A stretch of 64,000 bases of DNA, taken from the NCBI GenBank assembly GCA_013365325.1, contig JABVXV010000331.1, positions 1 through 64,000 on the forward strand. The letters run 5' to 3'. This document shows, in pieces, positions 14,801 through 27,105 of this stretch. A model generated the notes under the pieces. That model saw nothing but the letters and a program-made list of their open reading frames with translations, did no database searches and had not been told where the DNA came from. The first letter of the stretch is position 1. Each line of letters begins with the position of its first letter. The DNA comes from Dipetalonema caudispina (Eukaryota > Nematoda > Chromadorea > Rhabditida > Onchocercidae). The translations under genes were made by a program, and so were the position numbers.

Positions 14801-16820
14801 TTCCTCTCTTTAAGAAATTATGAAAATTAGAAAAGATGATAAGATGAAAGTTAATTTCAATTATACCATTATTACCGTACAATTTCAAATTATTTTTGTA
14901 GCTGACAATTTAAAACGCTTTCAAACATGTAAACAATTCATCAAACTTGTTAATTCGACATTTACCAAGCATATATAACATCTTCACTATAAAATGATTT
15001 TAATTGATAGTGAGAAATGAAGGAATTTTCTTTTTTTGCTTCCTTTGTCTAAATGTAATTTGAAAATTTAAAAGTGTAAACAAGAAATAAACTTATGTCA
15101 ATAAATAGAGACGTGTTAATGAATTGAATTTTCGAGGAGTTACAATAATTTGTAATTTTTTATTTAAAAATATTTCGTTTTGTCATATTTTTTTAATTTT
15201 ACTTTACTTTATCGAAATATTTTTATATAATGGCACAAATAAGATAATTTAAAATAAACTGTTATTTTGTACAATAATCAATTTTTAATGTTAGATAACA
15301 TCGACATAGGAAAAAGTTCTGATTTAGAATGTTGGTATTTTTCGCTTAATAATTATTTATATATATTCCAATTTTCTTTCAGCGAATTATTCATTGACGA
15401 AACAAGATGACAAATTGAATTGATACGAATAATTTTAGTAACCCTTCCCATCCCTATTTTTTCAAGTTTAAATTTTCTATTCAATGATAAATTAGATAAG
15501 TGCAAAAGTCTAAAGACAATTATTATTATTAAATTCAAATCGAAGTTAATTTACTCATATATTATATTATTATATATTTTTATTCGGTTCAAAAAATATC
15601 AATTTACGATACATTCTAATTGAATGTTATGTAAATTAATACTATTAATTAAATAAATTACACATTAAACCGTTTAGAATTCCAGAATTTAATTCTTTCC
15701 TTCTTTTTTCATGCTGCTGTGTAACAAGAAAAAGATACATATTATTTAACAAAGTTCAATCGATTAGTTCATTTTTGATCAAAATAATAAATCAAAACAA
15801 TGAATTACTTCCTGAACACTACGCCTTCTTTCTTTTCAATACTTGCCGATTATATTTTCTGCTCTTTATTTCAACATTGAATTAGCCTATATCAATGATC
15901 GTTACGTTTTCCGCATTGCCTATCATATTATGTTGATTTCTTTTTTTTTTTTTTTTTAACGGAATTTGGCGTATATTTGCATATTATACAATTGTATGAC
16001 CGTAATGGTTGTATGAAAATAAGCGATCACGTATGATTACGATTGAATACATATATCATGTACATGTAAGAATCAATTTACGTCTGTACTTAGTTCAATA
16101 TTATATGTAGATGTGAAATCACGTATAGTTACGTGTGTAATCGTTTATGAATGCATGCATTTCTAATCAGTTAACTCATGGAAATTTATGCATTTATACC
16201 ATTGTTATTGAATTAAATAGTTAAAATAAGTTTGAATGTATAATAACTTAATAAAGCTAGTGATAATTTTAATAATTTCCTACGAGCACCCATTGAATTG
16301 TTTCCATTAATGAATGGTACCATTAAATTACATGATGGAAATTTATGCATGAATTTTATTGAACTTGATATGATCTTCATAATATTATTTCCTTTAATAT
16401 ATGCAATTAGTTAAGATAGACTTCAATTGATTAAATGTTCAGTTAAATTACCCATATAAATATCAAATATATTCGTTACGTTACGCTAGACGCGCCAAAA
16501 AAAAAGCGGAAAATTTACGATATTTCTGTTAACACGTGAAATAAGTTAGAAGTAACACGTTGAAATCGTCAAAAAGAATGGTAATATCATAAATTGCTTT
16601 CACAAAAATTATTATTTAAAATTCCAGGCCAAAAAAAGTTCATATCCATCATCATCATCATCATCATCATCAGCAACAACAACAGCAACAGCAAAATTAG
16701 CTCAATCGATTCAACAAGCACAGCTGTTATCACCATCATCACTATCATCATCATCATCATTATTACCACCAATAAAAACAACACTAACAGCAAATAATCA
16801 ACAAAACGACAACCAATATG
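5815..16820 (+). CDS. Kelch-like/beta-propeller-type protein with poly-His and poly-Ser tracts (unidentified)
   Basis: Eight exons join in phase: 5815-6029, 7473-7572, 7872-8023, 8332-8516, 9159-9423, 9719-9899, 10202-10432 and 16628-16820, giving about 507 codons without a stop. The start is the ATG at 5815, the first in the exon; a second in-frame ATG follows three codons later. I do not recognise the family. The protein has repeated strand-like segments, such as YRTMAVSPDAKRLLF, QIWLLHLSNF and QLWILELKKMTWHRL. The last resembles the fourth strand of a kelch blade (hydrophobic strand, then a spaced Trp), so a beta-propeller is inferred. The seventh exon carries His4-Arg-Asp-His8 and the eighth carries Ser8. 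The 6.2 kb seventh intron joins by phase only. The true 3' end is unknown: exon 8 could end at the GTGAAT donor after 16820 or read through an A-run to TAA at 16907. A further exon may lie at 18390-18494. Confidence 0.72.
10295..10336 (+). repeat. (CAT)n tract coding for poly-histidine
   Basis: CAT codons interrupted once by CGT GAT give His4-Arg-Asp-His8 inside exon 7 of the kelch-like gene. The codon is almost pure CAT, as expected from recent trinucleotide slippage. Confidence 0.85.
10433..16627 (+). other. 6.2 kb intron of the kelch-like gene
   Basis: It starts with GTAAGT and ends with CCAG, phase 0 on both sides. It holds long T-rich stretches near 10.5-10.6, 11.2, 13.1-13.3 and 15.9 kb and an A26 run at 13801-13826. 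No coding-like exon with good flanks was found inside, although a small exon could be missed. Confidence 0.5.
13801..13826. repeat. A26 homopolymer
   Basis: Uninterrupted run of 26 A inside the large intron. Confidence 0.9.
16649..16672 (+). repeat. (TCA)8 tract coding for poly-serine
   Basis: Eight TCA codons followed by ACA/GCA-rich codons and a second Ser/Leu-rich stretch (CCA TCA TCA CTA TCA...) up to about 16770. This is the same trinucleotide family as the His tract in exon 7, read in a different register. Confidence 0.8.
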
Positions 16821-17048
16821 GTGAATACAATCTTTTACCAAAAAAAAAAAAAAAAAAAAGAAAAAAGAAAAGAATTATGAGAAACGTTTTTACTTTCATT
16901 TTTAAATAATATTTAAAAGTAAATGTCCAATTGAAAATTTTGGAATAATATTGCATTTACATTTTCAAATTTATTTTTGTACTTGAAGAAAAATTTTCTA
17001 TTTTATTTTATTTCTCACTTTGTTTCCTTTTTTTGCTTTGGAATTTAC

Positions 17049-17050
<2 letters not shown>

Positions 17051-17084
<34 letters not shown>
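17051..17084. repeat. T34 homopolymer
   Basis: Uninterrupted T run directly after a TTTACAG sequence. It is the longest homopolymer in the window. Confidence 0.9.
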
Positions 17085-17089
<5 letters not shown>

Positions 17090-18389
17090 ATACATTGCGA
17101 TGAATCGCTTAATAAATTCCAATTATTAGCAATGAATTTTTATGAAAGCTAATTTAGCTATCTTATCATAATTGTAATATTGTAATGGTTGAGATATGCT
17201 AATAACATATTATAGTATTCAAAAATTGCTTAATCTACTGTGGTAATGATCGAAAAGTTAAACATTTCCACTTATTCCTTTCTATCAAGAGATATGCTAT
17301 ATTAATCAATTGATTGACTGATTGATTGAATGAATGAACAATCATCATCATATAGCAATGAATCGTGATAATTTCTAAGAAATTCTATAGTTATAGGCCA
17401 TTCTTTTTTTTTCAATACTTTAGTATCGATTATAGGATTAGACCTATAAAGCATTTGTACTCTCCCAGCGTTGATACCATATGCCAAATAACCAACTATC
17501 CGAATGATTTATGCTAATTAAACTACACGTAATTGTTACTTAGTAATTTCGGCAAGTTTAAAGTTAAAAAATTGAAAAAAAAATTGCATTTTAAACTCTC
17601 ATTTTTTCTTCCCTTTCCCTTTCGACATGATTAGTCAAAAATTAGCGCAATTGTTTCATTTTTTTTTTTCTGTCAATCAACCACTGCAAAAGAAAAAATG
17701 AAGAATTATTTGATTTATCTAAAACGTTTCATAAAAAAAAGGAGGAGAAGAAGTGGAACATTTTATTACTTCACACTGTACTTTTCTTCATTTCTCTTAC
17801 ATTTGTTTCACTTTATTTTGTTATAAGATTAGTTTTTACTTGTTAATAAATTTTAATTTATTATTTATAAAAATTAAAAATCTTCTTGTCATAAATTTCA
17901 ACAACACAGAGAAAAAAAAAGCTTTCATTTTGGTAAATTTTAAAGGAAAATATCGTGAAATATTTTGGAACACGTTTATTTATTTTGTAATTCACAAAAA
18001 AGCGATTAATGAAAAAAAAATTGTTAAATATGTTACATCGTATAATTCAGTTGTGTTTTTAATTCTTAAGTTTAACTTAAATCTAATATTCTAATTGATT
18101 TTAATTTATCAAAATATAATGATTACGTCTAAGTAATCTTGAAACTTTGTATGCTAAAATTATATGCAATTAAATAATTCTTCATAATTGATTTATGATT
18201 ATTTTAATTCATATGATAATTACGAATCATTATGATTATAATAGCATTCTCGTAAACTGCTGTAAGTCATTCACATTTTCCCAATTTATCATTTCCTTTC
18301 CTAATTTTAAATAATTATTTTTTTCTTTTCTTTCTTTTTGAATAATTATCTTTTCATCATTTTTTCTTTTTTCTTCACTGACAATTTAG

Positions 18390-18494
18390 CATTTCGAAAA
18401 TGATAATTTTCCTTTCCCTCTTGATAAATTTAAAGCATTTCATCGTAGCATCAATTTATTACCGATAATGATAACGACAAAAGTGACAAACTAA
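18390..18494 (+). CDS. Possible terminal exon of the kelch-like gene (tentative)
   Basis: After the acceptor ACAATTTAG a frame of 34 codons runs to TAA at 18492. Its composition is protein-like (starts HFENDNFPFPLDKFKAF), unlike the AT noise around it. It needs a phase-0 upstream exon, whereas exon 8 of the kelch-like gene ends in phase 1 at 16820. A 23-nt micro-exon at 17910-17932 (acceptor ACACAG, donor GTAAAT) would restore the phase, but such a small exon can occur by chance. Confidence 0.3.
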   Translation, partial: HFENDNFPFPLDKFKAFHRSINLLPIMITTKVTN

Positions 18495-19544
18495 TTATTC
18501 TAAAAAAACTGGTAAAACGTGAACGTACGTTACATTACGTTATGTTAGTAATCTATCAAAATAAACAATTAAAAAATAATTCATAGCATGTGCATCAAAT
18601 ATGAAAATTATAATAAATTATTTAAGTTTTTCTCGGATAATCGTACTATAATTACTTTATTACAGATTTGATAATTTACGACTTTATACCATGAAGTGAT
18701 GGTTCATGATTATAGACAACAAGTAATTAAGATCTGTGCTTATTGCAGGTCAAATATGCATGCATCCTGCATGTTAATATCATGAAAAAAAGGAAAGGAA
18801 ACAGTCAATTGGAATGATTTATTTAAAAAGAAGTAATAATAATACTACAAATTAAATTAATTTTTTCTTACCTTTTCATTACATTGATTTAATTTACTCT
18901 TCTTACTATATGACAAATATGAGCAATTAATTAAATTAAGAAATGACAGCTAAAAGATCTACCAATTATACTTCGTTTCTTTTCTTTTTTTTTTTTTTTT
19001 TTGAATTTGTTAAAATACGGCGAAAAAAACTTTTTGTGTCATTTCAGTCTTATCTTTTGGAGAAAAAAAAAAGGGAAAAAAAGGCACCCAAATTATAAAA
19101 AAAAATCAATTTTTTTCATTAATTATCTAATATCGATCGCTTTGCAAAAAAAAATGAAACAAATAAATCAGATGAAAATTTCGCAAAAAAAAAAAGTTAT
19201 TGGCAAAGAAGAATTTTCGTCTTTTTTTTTCCTTCTGTTCAATTATTAATTAAAAATTATGACCAAAAATAGTAACGAATATATGTGCAATGTTAAGTAT
19301 GCAATATGAATAAATGGCATTTCTTTTAAATCAAAAATCTTAGAAGGAAAAAAAAAAAAAAAAGGGAAAATGTTGAAACGATAATTGAACTTGCAATTTT
19401 TATTTGCTTTAAAAAAGAGTAGGAAATAAGGATAATAAAAAAAAAAAAAAAGTTTTTTTGTTCTTTTTTTTTTTATTTGAATTTTCGTAATTGTATTATT
19501 GGGAATGATTTCTTCTCCGATACTATCCTTCTATTTTGCTCCTT

Positions 19545-19588
19545 TCTCTCTCTCTCTCTCTCTCCTTATCTCTCTCTCTCTCTCTCTC
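19545..19588. repeat. (TC)n microsatellite, interrupted
   Basis: TC dinucleotide runs broken once by CTTATC. A second (TC)n run lies at 19799-19818. Confidence 0.9.
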
Positions 19589-19648
19589 CATCTCCGAATA
19601 ATGGATAAGTTGTAGGAAATGAAATGAAGCGCATTAGTGAAGGGATAG

Positions 19649-19650
19649 AA

Positions 19651-19674
<24 letters not shown>
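19649..19674. repeat. A26 homopolymer
   Basis: Run of 26 A between the two (TC)n tracts. Confidence 0.85.
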
Positions 19675-19681
<7 letters not shown>

Positions 19682-20164
19682 GGAAGTCTGCCATTTAATC
19701 GAAATTAAAGTTTGTCTCTACTAATATTACATTTTGCCCATTTCTTATTATATCTCACATTCAATCCTAACAATTGTCAATTTGTTAACTTTTCCAATTT
19801 CTCTCTCTCTCTCTCTCTTTTTCTCTTTCCCTTTCCTCCTCAATCCTTTCTCATCTTTTTGTTGTTTATTTTTTTAAGATTTTATATTTAATTGTTATTT
19901 ATGTGTTAGATTTTTAATCATATCAAATTATCATTTATTCAACAGTTTCTTGTGTATTTTGTTACACCAATCTTTTTTTTTTTTTCTTTTAAATTCTAAT
20001 TTCTAATACATATCTTATCATAATGTTAATCTTAAGGCATATATGTGAAGATGGAAAAACACTTATCTATAAAAGTTAAAAATTTCGAATATTTAAATAG
20101 ATTTCAGAAGAAATTCCACAACATTTATGTTATACTGAATTATAGCTAAGAGGATATGTACGTT

Positions 20165-20345
20165 ATCATTATTATCACTGATATTATTATTCTTATTCTA
20201 TCATATTATTAATGTCACTATTATTATCATCGTTACTATTAGTATAATTATACTTATAATTATTTATTGCTACTGTTATCGTTATTATTATCATTATTAT
20301 TATTATTGTTATTACTACTCTTAATCATCATTATTATTACGATAA
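20165..20345. repeat. Degenerate ATT/ATC trinucleotide-rich tract
   Basis: About 180 bp made largely of TTA, ATT, ATC and ACT triplets. It looks like an aged trinucleotide microsatellite. Confidence 0.6.
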
Positions 20346-20843
20346 TCTCAAGATAATTGCCATAATTCGCTCATCCGCTATCCTAAAAGTTAACATCGAA
20401 TTATGGCTATAAAAACTTATTAGAAAATGCTTTCTTTTTTTTTTTGGAAAAATTTTTTATAGCAAAAATTGTCGAAAAAAAACTAATAGTGCTTTATGAA
20501 AAACTAAATGAAAATAAAGAAAAAAAATTGATCAGTCAATATATATTATTGATAAGTATTTTAAAATTTTATTAACATTATAAAATAACAAATGATGAAT
20601 TGAAAATTATTTCAACATTTCATTTATTTATTTTTTTTTATTTTTATCTAACATTTCGTTTAATTTTTTGCATTTATTTTATTAAAAAAAAAAGATTATA
20701 TATAAACTTCTAAATATGTATTTATTTTTTTTTTTTTTGCCAAAGAAAAAAAGAACAAAACAAAAAACAAAAACAAAAAAAAAAATCTCCAAATGTACTT
20801 CATTATTAATAGAGCTTTTTATTTAACTCTTGTAAAATTAATT

Positions 20844-20918
20844 CACATACATACACATACATACATACATACATACATACATACACACATACATACATAC
20901 ATAATACATACATACATA
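20844..20918. repeat. (CATA)n tetranucleotide microsatellite
   Basis: About 17 copies of CATA/ACAT with a few single-base interruptions. Confidence 0.9.
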
Positions 20919-21364
20919 TGATACATATAAATTGTAATTGTATTTAAATGGAAAGAGACGAATAAACATATCCAATTGAAATTTCATATTTTCAATGTAT
21001 GGCATATCTTTCAAATTAAATATTTGCACTCGTTTGGGATAGGCTTTGGTAAATGTTTGAGTTGAAAAATATTGATATGAATTGTTATTATTTTTCTCAT
21101 CATTTTACATTTTACACTTTATCATACTATAAACTTTTCCCATTTCCAATTTTTTTTTTTTTTTTTTTTTTTCAATTAATCGGTTAATATTCACAAATCA
21201 TTGATATTTCTACCGTTTTAACTTCTAATTTTCTGCTACTAAATACCGTAAATTTTTCTCTTTTTTTTTTTTTCATCTATTGAATATGCTTAAACTTTCC
21301 TGAAAAATGGTAACTTTACAGTTTGGAAGCAAAAAAATCAGATATTTGCGTTTATTTTCTTGCT

Positions 21365-21391
<27 letters not shown>
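21365..21391. repeat. (TA)n microsatellite
   Basis: About 13 uninterrupted TA units. Confidence 0.85.
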
Positions 21392-21398
<7 letters not shown>

Positions 21399-23696
21399 AA
21401 ATCATAGATTTACTACAAAAAATTAATTTTGAATTTATCAGTTTCGTTTGCATTAATTGATGTCGTTTTTAAAGGATTATTTTCTAAAAATATAACATTT
21501 TCAATTTTCATTTCACTTTTTTGGTTGTATCAGCAAACATTATGCTAAAGATTTTTATTTACTTAAATAAGTACATACTTTAGAAGAATATTTGCTTATA
21601 TCATTTTACATTATTGTATTTATTTGTTTAAATCATTACTATATTTAATTTCTTAATGTGGCATCAGTTAGTAATTTCATTCATTAAAGAATAACAACAG
21701 TCTAAAATATCAGTAAAGCACATTTTACATTTCATTTATTATTTGTACAAATATATTTTAGCATATCGAAAAAGGTTTTTATTTCTTTCTTCACTTAAAA
21801 TTTCCCTTTTCCAATATGAATAATTAGAGTTGTTTAATTGAAAATTATAAAATTATTAGCAAATTTTCCACTCAATATACTTCATTTTTTTGTTAGTGAA
21901 AACTCGAAAATAAAAAATGTTTTATTGCATAAATAAAAATTTACTGATTTCATACAAATATAACATTTTATTTCTGTTTCAACATGACATTTTTTTAGTC
22001 CTCTTTATTATTAATTCAGTACTTATTATTTTTTAAACAATTCGTCGTTTCAATTTCTATTCATAATTCATCTAAAATATTATTAACAGCAATTAATAAC
22101 TAATTCATGATACCACATGTATACCATCCATTTATTATTATTGTCTTCTTTTCTCCCATTTTTTTCTAAATTCACTTTCTATTACTCAAAAGGGTAATTC
22201 GTTATTCCAATTAATTACCATACTTCATTTAATTAATCATCATTGCCAGATAATGATTAATTTATTTATCTCATGCGTAAAATTACTATTTTCTTTTTCA
22301 ACTTCTACCATTTGCGATCAATTGCTATGCATGCTTATTTTTTCCAAAAAATGTCCTTATAAAAATAATTCATTTTTCTCAACGATTATCAAATTAATTA
22401 TAATGCTCGGTTTTTGATAATATTTCAAATTAAATTCAAAAAATGCGACGAGAGAGAAAGGAAAAGAAAGGTAAATATAAACAGTATGGAAGGAAGAAAG
22501 AAAAGGAAAAAAGAGACACAAAATATACCAAATTTCCATTTTTTTTTTCTTTTTTTTTTTGCAAGTTAAGAAATTCGTTGATAATACCACCGAATCGATC
22601 ATCGTAATTATTAGCGTAATGAAAACTGACACTTGCAATAACCGGTTTTAATGAAAAAAAAAAAAAAATAAGAAAATAAAAGCATAAAATGCTTATTGTA
22701 TCGATTTCTTTTTTTCTGTTGAATAATTTTTTCAGGAAGATTCTTTACAGCGAATAAAATTCCCTTCCTTTCTTTTTTGAAAAAAAAAAAAACGAAGATA
22801 ATTTTCGTTTTAAAAGCTGTCGAAAAATAAAAAATTATCGCTGTCGAATTATTTCCGTTTTTTTTTTTTTTTTTTTTTTGGAAAAAATAAATAACCTTTA
22901 CGCGATTTCATTGCTGCTTTTTTTTTTGAAACAATTTTCATTAATAACATTTTATTTCACTAATAATATTTTTGTATGAAAGGAAAGATACCAATAATAG
23001 AATTATTTTAATGGAGAAATAAGCGAAAGAAATAGCCGATGTAAAAATACTCGATAATTTTAAATTTTCATTGAAGAAAGAAGAATGAAAAAAAAACTGA
23101 AAATAAGTTAATTGCTATTTTAATATAAATTTAAAACGAATTTTTTCCTTACTATTCAATTTTTAATTTTGATTTATTGTACTACTTAATTTTCCCAATG
23201 ATTATGAAGAAAAGAATCATGCCAATGTGGATCGTACAATTGCGCTTGTAACGAAACAAGGTAAAAATCGATGAGTAAAAATTAATTAAAGATTTAAAAA
23301 ATAAAAAATAATTAGGGAAATAATTAAATAAAAAAGAAAGTGAATTAGAATGTATACATATACTCGTCATTACCATTTCTCCATATAATTTTTGAACCTT
23401 CTTGAAAAAAGCTTTGTAAAATAAAAATTATTAATATGCCAACGACTTCATAAATTTATATGTGCGGTCATACATTGTTGAAGTATGATGTTGACAATTC
23501 AAAAATTGAGTTTTACGGAAATTTGAATTCCTCTCTACTTGCACATTTATGTTCGTCAATTTTAAAAGTATTTATTTATTTTTATGTAGACGTTTATACA
23601 GTCACCGTTATCAGATATCTGTCTAACATGCATGCATGCATCCTATTTGCTTGCTATACACGTTCAATTTGTATGACTTGCTGTGTGCTTGGTTTT

Positions 23697-23885
23697 TTTT
23701 TTACAAATTTTATATGCATTTCGCCAATTGGACAGCATTTTAAACTTTTTCCCAATAAAAAAGATAGTATTAATCTTTTCATTTTTGAATAATTTATTTA
23801 AATGTCAATCGGACAATTTCACTCTTTTCACTACGGTGAAGTGTCCGATTTCAATTGGCGAAATGTATATGAAATTTGTAAAAAA
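23697..23885. repeat. Fold-back (inverted-repeat) element, MITE-like
   Basis: Outer arms of 34 bp (23697-23730 and 23852-23885) are inverted copies with two mismatches. Between them an inner pair (about 23807-23822 and 23836-23851, one gap) forms a second hairpin around a short loop. The element is about 190 bp with no coding capacity. No target-site duplication was established by eye, so MITE is only the best guess. Confidence 0.65.
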
Positions 23886-23974
23886 GCTAATTCTTACCAG
23901 CAACACATGAGGTAACATTTTACAGAACTTCTCATTTTTCCTTTCTAAATTTATTGCCAAAAAATTGATTCCTA

Positions 23975-24270
23975 CTTTTCGAAGGATAATAATGATTTTA
24001 TCGTGTTTTACAGAGTGTTGATGGTAATTTTTATTCAAATTATCAAATTTTTCAAGATACGACAGTGTCTTTCATAGAGTTTTTCCGGATAGGGCAATGA
24101 TTTTTGCCGTGTTTCTTAGGTTATGACAATGATTTATTTTGGTCCTTTGAGGTATAATAGTGATTTCTATTGAGTTTTTCAAAATATAATAGTAATTTAT
24201 ATCAAGTTTATCAGGATATAATAGTGAATTCTATTGAATTATTCGACATTTAATAGCAATTCTGTTGATT
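23975..24270. repeat. Decayed tandem minisatellite, period about 32 bp, about nine units
   Basis: Successive units begin TTTTTC or TTTATC, contain a core like ATATAATAGTGATT, and end TATTGAG or similar. The last three units (24175-24206, 24207-24238, 24239-24270) are exactly 32 bp apart. The four before them align with about the same period, and two more degenerate units extend left to about 23975. Confidence 0.7.
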
Positions 24271-25574
24271 AAATAGGCATATGATTCCAATTCATAAATA
24301 ATGTTTATCCATCTGCAATATTTACGTACTTTTATACCGGTAACAATTAAGGTTCTTTTTTCTATTCCGAGTATAAAAATTATGCAAGCAAAATATTGGA
24401 TTCGAACTTTCTGTTGTTGATAACATAATATCATAACTGTTAGCATTACCTATCACTCATTGAATATTATTCATTTCAGTAATTTTTGATAGTTTTCAAA
24501 TAACTTCTTTTTTCTTTTGCTTATATATATGTATTTTGGTTTTCCCCAACCTACCATATAATCAGATTCAATCCGATGATTTTCGAGCAGATGATATCAT
24601 ACACTGTGATTACCGAGATTATTTTTTCTAGCAAGTTTTAATCCATTCAAGATAGCAATAATTTCTTAAGAAAAGATGTATGAATGATACGCATTTTAAT
24701 TTGTAAAAATTTTTAGAGTGCCTTAACAATCAAATTTCTCAAATTATTAAAACAAAAAAAGAATCGAAAACGATTCAATCATTCATATATAATGATGTAT
24801 TTGTCTAGCGTTTTCAAAAATATAACCTTCAAAATGCAAGTGTAAGAATTATATCAAATAATTTCATAAAAATTTCATTTTTGTTCACATTTAATCCTTC
24901 AGATGTTTTCAAAAATAAAAATAACAAATTAAAAAGTATTCAAATTGGAAACTAGCACACAGTGTTACGATAATTTATTACTGGCATAATTAAGGAGGAA
25001 AGGGGAAAAATGGAAAGTGGAAAAAAAAAAGAGCCATCGGTTTTTTTTTTGCTGACTAAACTTGTTTTATTCCATATCTTTTTTTAATTCTGAACTTTTC
25101 TCACTTTTTTTTGCTTTCCATTTCTTACCGTACATATCTCATTAGGAAAAATTTTTATCACTTTGCTAAAATTGCTAAGAATGACAATAAAGTGATGCTA
25201 CTGTAATCTCCTGTTTATCATTATTATTCTTTCCCTGCACTAAATTTTGCTAATTTTAACAAAAGTAGGGCGATATATTGCTTACTGCATCTGCATATCA
25301 ATATTATTTACCCGAAATAATGATGGCTTGGGTACAAGTTCAATGTATACCTTCATTCGGTATTCATAACCTGAAATGGCAAATTATTCGTTTGGTATTT
25401 TTATCTTTAAATTAATGAATTTGCATATTTTAACAAGAATAATGAATAAATGTTATGCTCTGATATTATTTTTTCTTTTTTTAAACTCCATTTCATCCAA
25501 TGCAAGATATTATTTCCAATAATAATAGGCGAATAGGATGATATTTCAAACAATAATATGATGGCAAACCGAGA

Positions 25575-25671
25575 AGGTTTCCTTTAAACTTTCATTTATT
25601 ATAACGAAAAGATTTCCTTTAAACTTTCACTTATTATAACGAAAAGGTTTCCTTTAAACTTTCACTTGTTA
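25575..25671. repeat. Tandem array, 35-bp unit, 2.8 copies
   Basis: The phrase TTTCCTTTAAACTTTCA starts at 25578, 25613 and 25648, exactly 35 bp apart, with one or two differences between copies. The array abuts a long (AT)n. Confidence 0.9.

Positions 25672-25673
<2 letters not shown>

Positions 25674-25739
<66 letters not shown>
25674..25739. repeat. Long (AT)n microsatellite
   Basis: About 33 uninterrupted AT units, immediately after the 35-bp tandem array. Confidence 0.92.
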
Positions 25740-25742
<3 letters not shown>

Positions 25743-26172
25743 CTCCTTAATAAAGTTACTATCGAAAAAAAAGAAACTAATAAAAGTAAAAGGATTTCTT
25801 TGAAACAATGCATATATTCGACGTTTCTAAATACTTATGATTAATTTAGAATTATGTAACAAATATTATGATAATATATAGTTGGCCATGAAAATGGTAA
25901 AAGAATTAGTCGAAACATTTTTTTAATCAATATCTTTTATTTTTATCACTGTTATTATTTTGATCGTCGCAGCGATAGTATGATAACTTCTGTAAAAAGA
26001 GATTTTAATCCATTTTTCTTTTAATCTATGTATTGTTGGCAAGTTAACTAATCGTTACATTAATCTTCATTGAAAAAAGTATTTCCCAACTTGGTATTTA
26101 AAAAAATATAAGACGATACATATAACATATAACATTACACGATATAATATATGAATACGATATGACCGTATA

Positions 26173-26452
26173 ACATGTAAATACCGTATGATGAAGACAT
26201 GGTTCAACATACAGTATTACGTATAACAGCTTACGATATATATACAACAGATATACTTATGTCTTTATAGCTAAACAATCCAAGTGCCGCTTTTAACAAT
26301 TTTAGATTAGTAAAAACATGTAAATATAGTATAATGATAAAAATACGGCTTGGTATACAGTATTAATAAAGTAAAATACGATGCATATATCTTTACAGTC
26401 AAATAATAGAACTGTTTTTTCAACAAATTTAGATTAATGAAAAAACGAAAAA
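26173..26452. repeat. Diverged tandem duplication, about 140 bp
   Basis: 26173-26317 and 26318-26452 share the ordered phrases ACATGTAAATA, GTATGATGA/GTATAATGA, ATACAGTATTA, ATCTTTA/GTCTTTA and TTTAGATTA with small gaps between. Identity is clearly imperfect, suggesting an old duplication. Confidence 0.55.
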
Positions 26453-27105
26453 AATTTTTAAATTATTGTAAATATCATTGTAGTCCACAAAAGTGCGCAA
26501 TTTGTTTACTTCAATTTTTTTTTATCCAAAAAAAAGTGAAAACATATTTTAGTATGATTATTCTATAAACAATGAGAATTATATTTAATTTATTTGCTTA
26601 TACATACATTGATTGGTAAAATGTTTCTGACACTAATTTTTCGTTTTTTCTTCTTGCATTTGAAATTTGAAATGAAAAAAAAAAAGAAAAATAAGTTGAT
26701 ATTTCAAAATCGAATTCACTTTTTGAGTTACTATAGTTAAGATATTGGTATTTCTTGGACCATTGTAGATTGTCTTGCTGTTTATTTAGATGAATCAATA
26801 AATGAGTGATTTCCTGACTAAAAATTAATTAACTAACTGGCTGCATATTGACTAACATGATTATCCACATGATAAAATAAACAGAATGTTTTGCCTAATA
26901 CATTATATCAAACTTTATTTTGGATTTCAAAATACAATTGAATAAATGTTTATTGTTGTCATATGAAATACAAATGCTATTTATTTTTTGATAAAATAAA
27001 CACTTAAAGAATTTAACTTTTCATGGACGATAAAAAAAGAGAAGAGAAATAAATTATCTCATCATTCATGATACTGTTCTATTTGTAGTACATTGGAGTG
27101 AACAA

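Larger units (their letters stand above)
18495..27105. other. Gene-poor, repeat-rich region
   Basis: No convincing exon. It contains numerous A/T homopolymers, (TC)n, (CATA)n, (TA)n and (ATT/ATC)n microsatellites, a decayed minisatellite, a fold-back element and short tandem arrays, listed separately. The two longest frames (110 codons at 23460-23792 and 93 codons on the minus strand at 22357-22638) have no recognisable domain or splice context. Confidence 0.55.

Noticed and set aside
16587..16841. Minus-strand frame rich in Met, Leu and Val
   Set aside because: Antisense of the (TCA)n/(ATC)n Ser-rich exon; repeat artefact.
17753..18094. 113-codon frame
   Set aside because: Composition is that of AT-rich noise (Phe, Ile, Leu, Asn, Lys) with no recognisable motif; only a small internal piece was considered as a possible micro-exon.
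20838..21029. Minus-strand frame of Tyr-Val-Cys-Met repeats
   Set aside because: Direct reading of the (CATA)n microsatellite.
23460..23792. 110-codon frame starting with ATG
   Set aside because: No domain, no splice context, and its 3' third is made of the left arm of the fold-back element; probably chance.
24390..24410. TTGGATTCGAAC, reminiscent of a tRNA T-arm
   Set aside because: No matching acceptor, D- or anticodon arms could be folded around it.
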